Shown in pieces: positions 13,233 to 29,245 of a stretch of DNA of 64,000 nucleotides (its first letter is position 1; every line of letters starts with the position of its first letter). The DNA comes from Haemonchus contortus (lineage: Eukaryota > Nematoda > Chromadorea > Rhabditida > Trichostrongylidae). The position numbers and the translations under genes are program-made. Location: NCBI GenBank assembly GCA_000469685.2, contig LS997566.1, positions 36,310,420 to 36,374,419 on the forward strand. The letters run 5' to 3'. A model generated the notes under the pieces. The model worked only from the letters and a program-made list of their open reading frames with translations. It did no database searches and had not been told where the DNA came from.

Positions 13233-13693
13233 GCATTTATACTACCGACGCCGACACCAGGCTATAACTTTGGCGTTGACCGTCAATCGATATCCCTCTG
13301 GTAGACGACTAGTGCTTGAATCAACGACCTCTTGAAAGTTGGAGATAAAGAAAGCATGCGCTCGAAGAAGTCAAGTTTGGCGGGTTACGCTGCTACATGA
13401 TGCGATCACAAAAGATGGAACTTAAAATCATTAAGGCCAACGATTAACACCAAAGTTGAAAAGAAACACAGGAACATTCCATTAAAACCGAATTTTCCAA
13501 CAGAAACTGCTGAGTAGACAATGTTATAATTAGCTAATATAGGAAAACAGCGAGGAAATACAAAAAAAACACTCATTTCTAACGCACCAAAGTCATTGAA
13601 CGCAACAACAGGCATAGATCTGCGGGATATCGATTGACGTCTGACGCCAGCGTTTTCAGCCGACGCCTACGTGGTTATCAGTAGTATGAACGC
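13233..13693. repeat. Imperfect foldback element
   Basis: The left end (13233-13305, beginning GCATTTATACTACCGACG) and the right end (13618-13693) are reverse complements with substitutions and small gaps. The best-conserved part is GTCAATCGATATCCC on the left against GGGATATCGATTGAC on the right. The interior (about 310 bp) has no coding potential. This looks like an old MITE. Confidence 0.55.
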
Positions 13694-14458
13694 AACCAAA
13701 GGCCATGCGCCCAGTTCCCCTCAATTTTTCAAGCTCGAAAGCCTAAAGAATGTGGGCCAAGCTTAATTTACTCGAGACTCGTTCTTATTCATCAAAATAG
13801 AAGAGATGAGACGTTACCACTGTGGGTCAAGATTCCAACCTGGTTTCCCACAACTAAGATTTCAAAACTTCGCTTTCCAAGCTGTCCTGAAGCTTAGAAT
13901 TATGATCGGTACCAATAAAAATAGCTCACACAGCTTCTTACGCAACAAAAAACACTTCATAATTTCAAGCCATTTTAAAAGTAAAAAGAATTAAGCTGGT
14001 GAATTCAGGATGCCCTACCTAGGTATGGGGAAACGACGTTTTCTTCTAATTTCTAAGCCACTTCTGCGAACTCCACCAAACCCCTCGGAAAAAAGGGCTT
14101 GCTGCTAGCACGAGTTTGCAGCTCAACGTACCCACTTACAAAGCATTGAATCCCACTTCCATTATCTACACGTTCACCAGAATGCTTGATCAAATACAAC
14201 AAAAAAAGTGGTTCAAGTAAATTCTCTTGCAGGATCGCAAAAATTGTCTAGGAAAATGTTGTTTTTCACCGAAGAACGGAACGCCGGGATCGTATGGTCA
14301 TGACCATAGCTTAATCAAATCGAAGGCGGACAAACTATATACAAGTATATAGCTTCATTCAATGTAACTTATTTAAAAATTAAGTGAGATTGTATTTCGC
14401 AGTATAAAATGCCACCAAAGCTCTCGTAGTATGTGGTAAATATGTAAAAAGAACTCAA

Positions 14459-14588
14459 AAGGTTGCCGAGTTATGGATAAAATTTCGGATTCGGACGGGA
14501 ATAGAACCCGTACTTGCGCCCGGATAGTACAGGTAAGGGTTTGAAATCCGCCCGAGACTAAAGTTTTGTCCATAACTCGCTAACCTTT
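14459..14588. repeat. Small foldback element with tRNA-like centre
   Basis: Arms 14459-14484 and 14562-14587 pair with few mismatches (AGGTTGCCGAGTTATGGA against TCCATAACTCGCTAACCT). The centre carries GGGTTTGAAATCC on the plus strand and GGGTTCTATTCCCG on the minus strand, both resembling the tRNA T-loop/B-box. It is probably a short tRNA-related palindromic repeat rather than a tRNA gene, because no acceptor stem or anticodon arm can be folded. Confidence 0.55.
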
Positions 14589-14794
14589 AGAGACCTTCGC
14601 ATCGCGTACTGCGGCGGTATAACAGCAATTAACAAAACATCAAATCAAAACAAATATAAAAAGTGCATTCTTTTTTTCGAAACCTCAAAACATATATCCG
14701 TTACCATAAATGAAACAACAATCATCAGAAACAAAAAGAGATTCTTAATCATCACAATGACTTTGTTCCTTTGGATACAAATATTTTCGATTGA

Positions 14795-17700
14795 TTATTC
14801 TTCCGACAGATTCAACAGCTCTTCGAAGATGGCTCTTTTGGCAAGGGCCCGCTCGAGTCCCTGCCGTTTTGCAGCCTGAAATCGAACAGAGACCATAGAT
14901 AGTCATAAAAAACACCTATTACTCAAACTCTCTCGACCGATCTTAAAAGCTCCGAACAATTACGCCAACAGCAGGCTTGAGTTCAGGTACCCCTGCGAAG
15001 CTAGGCTTTACCGCTGTATGATTTGATTCCGTTTTTCTTATAGTAGAGAACGTAAGCCTTTCATATTGAAATTTTTCCGATTTACGAAAGCATCGATTAT
15101 TTTTCGCTTTTTCAGTACTCCAAATACTCCGAACTAGCACCCCGCTCTAGATATTAGTTATCATGATCGAAGGCTGGAGGCACCTCACGACCAACCCCAG
15201 ATGGTAACTCGCGAGTCAAACAACAAGGATAGGTAGAGTAGGCCCCACGTTCTTTGTAACCCATGCCTACACCAAGTGTTCTGACACCTGTGTGTCCGCG
15301 CAGTCTACCTTGCGTGAGTGATTGATACATCAGACCTTGAATATAACAAAAACTGAACACATGACCTTTTCAATATTAATTGAAGAGTATTCTAAGCACA
15401 ACAATAAAGCGAAATAACGATAATTTAGCAACTCCACTCGGCTGCCTACTAATTATATATTGACAACCGGGTCAAAAATCAGTCCAGCTGTCACATAATT
15501 TACACAGTTTCCAGCTGTGTGAAACGGTTCTCTGCGTAAACCTCATTCTCGTCTTGACTTACCATTGAACCGGGTGCAACTACATTCGGGTTATATCTAG
15601 CGTAATATTCCGTCCAAACTCGTAGTACACGCATCGAAGAATTCATGATGAGTACTGTACGCTGACTACCTGAATCGATATTGATTTCAGACCCGTGACA
15701 ACCTTTGGTGTATTCAGCTTACCCTTATTATACAACGGATTCAAGAATTGTTTCCTATTTTCAAGAATATACGTCCATAGAGACACAGTCTCTTTATTAC
15801 ACTTCTGAAATAAACGTTCATAATCTACTACAATTGCTAGTTTGAAAGATGGGACTTACATTTTCCATTAAACGTTGCTTCTCGCTATTAAACAAAAATG
15901 TACCGAATCTGCATGCATACAATTCATCCAATATCGTGACTAGTAAGAAGGAATTGAACTCAAAATGAACACCGTACTGAAAAAATATATCTAAAAATGT
16001 TTGATCTCCAACGCCTTAAAACAGCTACACATTCCTGAAAAGAGTCATTAGAACATATCTAGCCAGGATCCATTTTTCATCTGCCTGCCATAAGCAACAT
16101 AGGAGCTCATATCGGTCCGAAGCCTAGGTTTGACAAGCAGATTTGAGTTGATTTGGTATTCTCACAATTCTACCAAAGCACCTTACCAATTCACTACATG
16201 TCCGACGCTAATGATACAGGTGTATCATAGTCAGAGTGGCTGTCGCTAAGTAGAGAAGAAAAAAGGAGAAAGACAAGGAGACGCTAAAAGTACAGACCTA
16301 TAGAGTGTAATCTCGCCTCATCATTATGAGGCTCATAGAACTTCCGCTTTTCAAGTTTCACTGGACCGACGCATGCGAACAATTAAATGGATGCTTTCAA
16401 ACACTCTTCACTGCCTCATACTACTTGGCCTTACCAACGTGATAGTGCTGGTTAGCAACATAAAGAGAAGTAAAATAAGGAGCCTACACAAAATGAGAAA
16501 AAGTAAGCTATCCAGCTATTCAAAAATTTAGAGATCCCGGTAAGCGCATCAGCCAGATATAAATTACACGCATACTCAAATGAAGTACAAATATGAATGG
16601 AGAAATGAAGTTGCTGGAAACTCTACAAAAAATGGCTGGAGCGTACACTGCGGAGAAGTGGCACCGGCTACCGTTGCGATCGGAGAAATCTTTCTTACAA
16701 AGCAATAGTGGTCCAAAAATTAGCTCTAATTCCCAGATGGAAAAGACAGCGACCCCTTGATGAGAGAATTGAAGCAAAGTGAAAAAAGAAAGAGTTCAAG
16801 CACTGATCAGCGACCGCATGATCGATCAGTTGATGATAAATCCGCTACTTCTAAGTCGAAATAACGCAAACTCAATCACTCTTTGAAGTTAACCATAAGA
16901 AGTAAAATGTGACACCACCAACCACTATCATAATAAAACTATTAGGTAGAAGCCATTATGTGAGAACAACTACAATTATATCTTGAATGCTTACCTGCTC
17001 CAGGAGCTGCCATACACAGTCAATAAACTGTACAAAAATCGGAGATCTCTCCCCATCATTGGCCTTGTCTTCTCCATGACCTGTATTGGCACGATTAAAA
17101 AGGACATCCCCATTTTTTCATGATAGAAAAACAAATTCTGAATTGGAAAGGGTATAGGGATCAAGTTTTTGGCGTTAATCAATCCCGTCTGAGAGATGCG
17201 CCCCCACTCAACCTCCATTCAGAACCCTAGTGATGTAATGAGTGAGTACGTGGCCTATTCAATGAATTACGGTGGCCAGTCGATGTACAAGTCAGTGCAT
17301 TCATCCTCCCGTCTGGTATCAATTAACCGAGTTCGGAGGATGGAAGGTTTGGTTGGCCTACGCGGATACCGATCCAGGATTCGAACCCTTGGTCATGCGT
17401 GTGAGATAGTGCGCCACTTGCCACTACACCACCTCCCTTAACTAATTTGCACGGACTTTTCATTATTAAACTTGGATTTAATTACCCAAGTTTGAAGTGA
17501 AAAGTCCCTACAAAATGGTCCGAGTTCAACGCAGCAATTAAAATCAAATCAAAACTGATAGTGAAATAAGTACCGCCACTGGTGAAGCATACCTATCCGA
17601 TGTGCGAATTTATGACCAAAGCTGCACCATTCTTTTTCTATCAGCACCGCGAATCCTTTGATTGTGCGATAGTATGGATCCAATTGAAGCATGGCCAAAG

Positions 17701-20700
17701 ATGTTAGCTGGAATATTGGAATAAATGGTTAGTGTCACAACAGATGCCACAAACAACATACCAAGAAATTTCGAAAAGCGCTTGTGGTATGTTTAAGATA
17801 GCATTCTGCTTTCTCTCACGAAATTTTTCCCGAAAAAAACTAGAAATAAGGAAAATATAAAGATGCAAACAGCTTTTCACTGATACAATCCAGTAACCAG
17901 TTCCTTTTTGAAGTCATCGCAAGGAATTGAGAAGGAGGAACTGCCTTTGGGACAATAAATCTGTGCTTAAGTAAATGGGCAAGAGCGCCGCCATTCCTCC
18001 AAGCGAGGAGCTCTGGTAAACGTCGTGGAAATTACACCACTGGCCATTCACAAAAAAATCCACAGCTTTTTTCTCAATTACCCTCACCCTATCATTTACT
18101 TGTAATAGATAAGTTTCATTTGTTTCGAGCAATAATATAACAAACAACAAAACCAAAATTCCCACCTGTGCCGTGCGATCCCATCCGTCTGAACAATGGA
18201 CAAGTACGGAACTACGGTTGCGTTCAACCTCATTGACAATCTGGGCAGCACCTTCTATGATCGATTGAATATGATTCAACCATTTGGAATCATCCAGCAT
18301 TCTCAGGTAATTCTTCTCATCAACACGAGGGAACAGACATTCTTTCAATTTCCGCAATCTGCAAAAAATAAAATGTTCGCTTACGAATGCACGGGGCTCT
18401 AATTTTTGTAGTTACCAGCAAAAATGTAAACAGATTAATTATTTTTTTGTTGACCATTGAGTGGAGCATTTATTTCCAGTCCCTCACCCTCCAGCGCTTT
18501 GCTACCTTTCCATAAAAGCGCACCTTTCGAGAGGAAAGACAACACACCACTCCTTATCACCTTGTAACGACACAAGCAAGCATAAGCGCTGCAAAGAAGT
18601 GTATGCGATTTCCCTTCTGAGATAAGGAGAACAGTCGCCGTCCCGACAAAGAGATAACCAAAGGCTTATGAGGAGTTCACATAAAGTGCGTCGTAATAAA
18701 CATTTAACATCAAAAACATTAGGCACGACCAACAAGGTGAGCATTAATGGTGTATGAGTACAGCATAAAGTAAGAAAGTCTTCTAGAGGTTTACGTCGCT
18801 ACATATGCGCTATAAGTAAGTCTCAAACACTCTAAACGAATCGCAGACACTGGATTCTTTGCCTCTTCTGATAGGAAACTACCGTACAATCCAATCTACC
18901 CGAAATTTTGACGCTTTGGAAATGTATCTCCAGTTGCAGTCAATAGTAGCTTTCAAGTTCACTTCAGTTAGTACCTACTACAAAGTTCCAATTTGAATAC
19001 CAACTTTAAATGTCAACAAAAATATGACTTACGATTCTCGAACAACGTGAATATTGTGGATGTTGAGGAATACCAGAGAACAATCTTCATACGACTCCTC
19101 GTAACCTCCTCCCTTGGCTCTGTTCACCTAAATGGCACAACGCTCACAATTTCTAACAATGATGAAACGATCGAATCAATAAGCGACATAAAAAACTTTA
19201 AAAACTGTTGAGTTCCAATTTCCATGAAGAGATTGGGTTTTAGAAGTAGTTTGGCCGATTAATAAGGCTATTAATGACTCGAAGAAACAGTTAGTCTGCA
19301 ATAACGAAGAACCTGCTAGCATTCTCATTCTCTTCGTTCAGACCATGGGACCACTACGGTAAGTCCACGACTGATTGAGCTTGTCAGTAGATTCCTTGCA
19401 AGAATCTGATACTGCGTATGCTGACGATACATTGACGAGAGAGCAAGTGATTCTGATGAGGCACATTCCCAGACGAGAATTCATCAGAAAAGCTTGGCCA
19501 GCTGGACAAATATTCCAACCAATAGCAACCACAGCAGAAAATACTCATTGTCGCGATTATTGTAAGTTCTGTTGTCGATAAGCAGTGGTTTTGAAGAGGC
19601 CTCTTTATTCATTCGAGTAAAATTGGAGGAATACTTTAACTACCTTACCTTTGCATTAACAACAGGACGGGCATCGAAAATCAACAACTGATAAGCATTT
19701 GCATTCGCCAGAACGATTTGTTTCAAAAACCTTAAGATTAGACTATTGGGAGATGTTTTACCACAATACATGGGACGAAGTTCAAAGACCCACCACTCAT
19801 CTTCGGTACATTTCCTATTGGTCATGCCTGACATCGGCTGCGAGCAACGGGTGATTGACGCTTGTGTGGCCGGATGCAACCAGCTCAACACCTGAAAAGT
19901 TTATCTAGTGTTGTATCTTTAAAAATTTTATTTCTGCTTACTTTTCGGGTGGAGAAATGAATAAAAAAGGACAATGAAGTCAATGACGCAGAAAAAGAGG
20001 GGAAAGAGTGAAAGGGAAAAATGTGAACGATATTGAGCTAAACGCGACTGAATCTAACGAGCAGCAACAAAAACATAGCAATTTAAAAAAAATTAAACGA
20101 CGTAAGGTAAAACCTTAAGCTTAGGAAAACGAGAAACCTGTAATAGAGAATTCTATTGAAAATCTCACCGGAATTCGTTGTCGACTGCGAAATTCTCCGA
20201 CTCTTTCGAGGAACTCTCGACCTTTCGCCTCTACAGTTGTCGGTATAGCCAACTAAAACGATACGCCTTATAGATAACTCAAGGAAATTACAGGTGGTTG
20301 CACTACACTTAAACTTCGTAAACTTACTAATTTGGGATAAGTATCTGCAAACTCGTAGTGGTAGTTGATTTGAGTGAAACACCACAGCTCATTCGGTACA
20401 CCAAGCCTGTTCAGTTCCACTTTAGCATCATACACGGTCCACCCGTCGACCTCTACTTTTGAACTGGATGACTGAGGGGTTGACTCTCGAAGGGACGTAG
20501 CATACAGAAATGCGTACAATGGCTGAAATGACAAATTTAAAATTGCAACCAGCTTTTTCATACGCTTTCGAACTTGGACCATACTCGAACTCGATTATCG
20601 ACAGGATGATTGTTAACTTTTTGTAAAGGCGTAAAAAGTAAGGTAGTGGGAATCACTGAAGGAAATTCAATATAGCCTATACCTCAGTAGGTTACTTGAA

Positions 20701-22898
20701 TTTAAAGGCACTGTGTCAGATAGAAGCGCTGAATAAAGAAGTCGTTTGGTTGGAATTACTTGCTGCGACTGATGCCCTCTAATGAATGGCGAATATATGG
20801 AAGTAGTGATTACAGCTCCCAAATCAACGAAAAAAAAAGAGCTGAATGAGCGATGCTCAAACGAGTTTTGAAACCATTAAACACAAAAATGTAATGAACA
20901 ATACCAATGACAACTCATGCACTGCAAATGTAAACAGATAAACAAAAAGCCAAACTGCAATTCATGAAACCTCTGGCAATGAGGACAGAATGTTGTCGAA
21001 ATTCTCACCAGTTTATTCGTCAAAGGAAATGCAAAGCGAAGCAAGGCATCGTACAGCGGGCGTCTACTATGGGAGGCAGGATGACAGGTAAACCGTATAT
21101 GCCGCATATCCTGAAAATATCCTCTATCACAAAGAGTGTATCATGAATGAAGCAATATCCAAACTCCTCATCAGAACCAATCTCGAACCCTAACACTGAA
21201 TTAGAATCGATAATCATCGAATAACTCTAATCCCAATCAGGGAGAAGCCGCCAGTTGGAATCACATATCAATGAGTTTGAAAAGAATCGAAATCATGATG
21301 AGAAAAAATTTGCACGAACGAAAGAGTTCTCCCACAGCTCAACCGAACATGGGTTTAAAACCCTGCCTAAGAAATCGAATCATGCTATTACGTCGCTTAT
21401 TTGGAGTTAGACACTCCAAAACTAACCGACTTAGGCACGTCAGGTACAAAAACAGTATAGGAGCCCGTTTCTCGGGTGAATACGTAGGTCATCTCGAGCT
21501 AACCAATCAATACTTGCTGATTCAATCCTTAGGTCATCTAATCAACTTCAATGAAACAGTATGAGATACGCAGCATCCTACATATTACGGTCCACCGTAC
21601 TGCTTCCGTGATCAAATGAAAGGCAAATAAGGTAAACAGACCAAGTGAACAATAATGAGATATTCAAATGGTGCAAGTGTTAACTTACCTTACATCCAAT
21701 CAGTAAACCGTAGGCATGTTCACCTCGACTAACAGTGGAATGCCCAACTTTCTCAACTTTGTAGATACAACCCAGAGGCACGTCAAACTGGCAATTCTGC
21801 AAACAGTTTCCCGATAGGATAGCCCACTGATAGAAGCAGAAGTCAAGCAATGACACTAAATGCTTACATCATCGCCGCTGGATTCGAACCTTAATCGATA
21901 TCTTGTGATGATAACATGACCATTGATTTTGCCGATTGGGGACAGATAACCAATATTTTTATCTGAAAAAAACCATTTTGAACAGAGCATGTCAACTATC
22001 ACACTACGCTCCCCACCCATACAGCCTACAGAGAACCGCCATTCCGCGCAAACTAAGACGACAGCTTAAAAATACAGAAGATCCTTTCAGTCATCTTCAA
22101 AACGGCATCATGTGGATACTACAGCTAACCATGAACCTTTATGATACATGATCAGATAAGGAATAGCGTCGTTGAATAGCAAGCTTCACTATGTTGTACA
22201 GCCGTTATTATTCTCGAAAGTACAGCCGGCCGAAATGCATTTAACCCATAACAATACCAAGAAAAGAGCTCTTCGATGTTGGTGAAAGGCCAACCGTTGG
22301 GAGCGGTAGTCTAGGCATTAATTCAAAAGCTCCTCCATGGAATGAGCGAAAAAAAGGAATTGAGCGTTTGCGGTGAGAAAACTCCTACGTGGAGTATGAT
22401 CTCACTAGATTTACACACATTTCAGAACTACTCAAAAGTGGCAATTCAATTTCAGTCAAAAAAAAAAACCCCACGCATCTGTACAAACCGAAAAGAGAAA
22501 TGAAAAGAAGGTACTGTTCCATCTTGCAAAATACTTCCCAAAACTTCGTAACTTGGGGTCTTCCCTCAAATGACCAAACTTCGCCCCTTGCAGGAGGTGA
22601 TCGCACATATGACTCTCTCATCAGCGTTTCCATGCCACCCTACCACCCGATTTTGTGTCAGAAATGAGAACGAAAAATAGCCACGAGATAATTGCTCCTA
22701 TAGTATCTCACTTTTTTTAAAGCAGTAACTTGGTGTGTCGATTTGTCAATCATAACGTAGCAATAATACCTTTGATGATTACTGCCTAGACTCTTCATCA
22801 ATACACTGACCTATAAGTTCTACTCGTTCACCGGGAAACTGTCCATCAAACTCTTTTTCATTCGGTGCTACTCGTAGCGCCGCAATTTGGACCATTCC
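14795..22898 (-). CDS. mtm-1: Myotubularin phosphoinositide 3-phosphatase (MTM1/MTMR2 class)
   Basis: Removes the 3-phosphate from PI3P and PI(3,5)P2 on endosomal membranes. Sixteen exons join in phase (5' to 3'): 22898-22811, 21962-21868, 21796-21689, 21110-21009, 20522-20328, 20252-20169, 19891-19794, 19730-19649, 19127-19033, 18358-18166, 17707-17593, 17080-16995, 15976-15860, 15804-15723, 15669-15563, 14875-14795. This gives about 574 residues, the usual family length. The GRAM domain covers about residues 25-130. The phosphatase domain contains [23 protein letters not shown] and KGGGYEE, and the P-loop HCSDGWDRT, whose Cys (about residue 370) and Arg are intact, so an active enzyme is expected. 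The C-terminus ([14 protein letters not shown]) is a short coiled coil. The chosen ATG is two bases inside the first exon, behind a splice-like acceptor TTTGTAG; a 15-nt exon at 22978-22964 (MSEEW) would also fit. Confidence 0.93.
17165..17440 (-). repeat. tRNA-derived SINE, near full length, in a myotubularin intron
   Basis: Minus-strand copy of the SINE also found at 52184-52470. The A-box (CCACTACACCA, 17421-17431 on the plus strand) and B-box (GGATTCGAACC, 17378-17388) mark the tRNA-like head. The body shares the 'GGTGAATTGGTACCAGAC'-type segment and the tail TTGATTAACGCCAAAA. It lies in the intron between the exons at 17593-17707 and 16995-17080, in the same orientation as the gene. Confidence 0.8.
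17453..17507 (+). repeat. Hairpin containing a 19-nt exact match to spliced-leader SL1
   Basis: TTTAATTACCCAAGTTTGA at 17477-17495 equals the central 19 nt of the conserved nematode SL1 leader as I remember it; the flanks GGA and AG differ only by single inserted bases. The match is the right half of an imperfect palindrome (GGACTTTTCA..AAACTTGG / CCAAGTTT..TGAAAAGTCC). The rest of an SL RNA gene (splice donor, Sm site) does not follow, so this is not an SL RNA gene. Confidence 0.6.
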
Positions 22899-24356
22899 CT
22901 ACAAATTATAATCTAATAATTATGTTATTAGGTTCAGAAAACGTTTTCACAAAGAAACTCTACCCATTCTTCACTCATTCCAGGGCTGATTCTTGGCACC
23001 TAAGCAACATACATACAGGTACACCAGCACCTTAAGTATGAAATGGCTTTAGGAAGGTATACCAACAGAAAATCAAGCAGTATCTCCGCATTTCTTACAG
23101 CATAAACCATTATAAGTCACGAATAAGAGAGAATCTTTATGTCATGGCACTCTGAACACACGGAATTCGAGGTACTCGACAAGTACTGAGAAACTGAACC
23201 CTATTTCACCTAAAACTTTGGCAACCATAACTATCAATATGTACAATGTTAACAATATAATTTCAGATTAAATCATAAAGAACCTGGGCAATGTAAGCCA
23301 TGGCAGTACTAGCCATTTGAGTAAGTTCCATGTAAATTAGTATTAAACGTCAAAAAAAGAACCGAAGGAAATGGAGCAATGAAAAAATGACCAAACTAGA
23401 CGAAAGTATAGAAAAAATAGAAACACCATATTAATACTAAGGGGATAGAAACTGGTTAATAAAAGAGCGGAGAAGGTAGAGTAACCACTTGTGAACTGGT
23501 CAGACTTGGTGATAGATCGCCAACGTTCTGAAAATGTAACTGTAAACCATTTTCATATATAAAACGCTAGCATTAGCACAACCACTACTTTACAAGCTGA
23601 TTAAATCGAAAAAGAGTGAGGCAACTGAAATTGACAGGCAAATCTGGAGAAAAAAAGACTCATGCTTCTAGAAGACTACAATGCTAATCATACTTTTGTC
23701 TCGCAGATCGTCAAGTTCGAGTCAGTTGGTTAGCCTATTTATTATAACAGGACGACCACCTCAGACTCGAACTCAAACTGAACGATCCACAAGGCAAGTA
23801 CAGTAGTACCTATAGAAAGGAAAACGTGCGATAGTAAAACAGCACCACACAAGTACCTACCATGGCGAATGACACAAGCTTAATACATTGTCCTGCTCCC
23901 ACTAAATATAAATGACGAGAATCAATGACAAGTAACTGACCAATTTGTACAAAATGAAAATCTCCATTTCCATTTTCTGTTGAAGATATTCCAATTTTAC
24001 ATATTGTTGAAAACGTTAGGTAGTTAATGAACAAGCCTTATTCTTACTGTAGGAAAATATACCTGAGGCCAAATGTTCCACCCTCCACTGGTTCGCAGAG
24101 ATCGTTCTATAAACCCAATCGAATCTCATAAAGCATCAAAACAAGATATCGGTTAAGTGCAACACAGCAGTGAACAAAAGCCTGTTTGGCGTCTAGCGCC
24201 TTTCATAAGCTTTGCTGTGTGCATTATACTGCTGTGCCCATTATATTGCTATGTTGTAGAGATCGGCCATTTGAGCTAACTTGTAACTTTTTCTACGATA
24301 CTACAGTTATGCAATCTCGTTAGGTCATCTAAATAAGTTCACATCCGACAATTTCT
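22899..24356. other. Intercistronic region between PFKFB and myotubularin genes
   Basis: About 1.46 kb between the PFKFB stop codon and the first myotubularin exon, both on the minus strand. No supported gene. It should hold the PFKFB 3' UTR and either a promoter or an SL trans-splice acceptor for the myotubularin gene. A minus-strand open stretch around 23810-24034 lacks family character. Confidence 0.45.
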
Positions 24357-28498
<4,142 letters not shown>

Positions 28499-29235
28499 TT
28501 ACAGTAAATCAACAGCCAACTATAATATCAACATAAACATTATCCATCTAGTGAAACTCGAATACGTTTCCCCCTTTTAACACGTATTTGGGGAGTTCGC
28601 ATACAAATTTTGATGACCAGTTACTCTGCTCAACTAGTTCTGAACCTTGGCCAATAGTACCAAGCACTCGCTGGGCAGCTGTGCCAATGTTTACAGACAG
28701 GATGAATTGTGATTAATTTAGTGCTCTCACGCAAAGCTTGAAAATGGGCCAGCTATCGCTAGTACTCGTGTTCTGTCTCTGCCCTACTCATTGACTGTTT
28801 GTCTCATCGTAATGTATACTGCAATTCCCAACACCCATATGCTCCGATTCATATTCCTGGACGTTCTTTGCACTTTGAAGATCCGAATCGCGGATAAGAA
28901 ATTGCTGAGTAAGAAAATGGCATTGGCAGCGTGACATTTAGAAATACATCAAGTTCTTTTCATAAATGAAGGCAAGATGGAAAAATTCTCGACCCAAAAA
29001 TGATGAATAATGCAATCTCTGATATGGTAACGTGCAATTCGGATGCAATTACTATATCAAAGAATAATAAACCGAAGCCCAATGAAATTCGTCAAATGAG
29101 AAACAAATTTGTCCGAGAACATTTGTCAAATAATTCGCACAGAAAACTCTGAACCGCGAAGTGGAAGAGAAGGAAAGATAAGAAAGAAAAAAAAAATCTA
29201 TAACGAACTGTAAGCTTGAAATCTGAAAAAATTAC

Positions 29236-29245
29236 CGAGTAACAT
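29236..29245 (-). other. Candidate PFKFB start microexon
   Basis: The minus strand reads ATGTTACTCG followed by the donor GTAATT. The single leftover G completes the first codon of the exon at 28452 (G+AT, Asp), giving an N-terminus [15 protein letters not shown]. An acceptor-like TTTCACAG lies about 30 bases upstream of the ATG. Phase fits, but a 10-nt exon is weak evidence. Confidence 0.3.

Larger units (their letters stand above)
12072..14794. other. Intergenic between convergent receptor and myotubularin genes
   Basis: The two flanking genes converge here. Apart from two foldback elements (13233-13693 and 14459-14588) and an A-rich run near 12748-12770, no gene is supported. Confidence 0.5.

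Noticed and set aside
17165..17440. tRNA gene suggested by GGATTCGAACC and an A-box
   Set aside because: The same tRNA-like head is followed by the same 200-bp body at 52184, so it is a SINE; no anticodon or acceptor stem folds.
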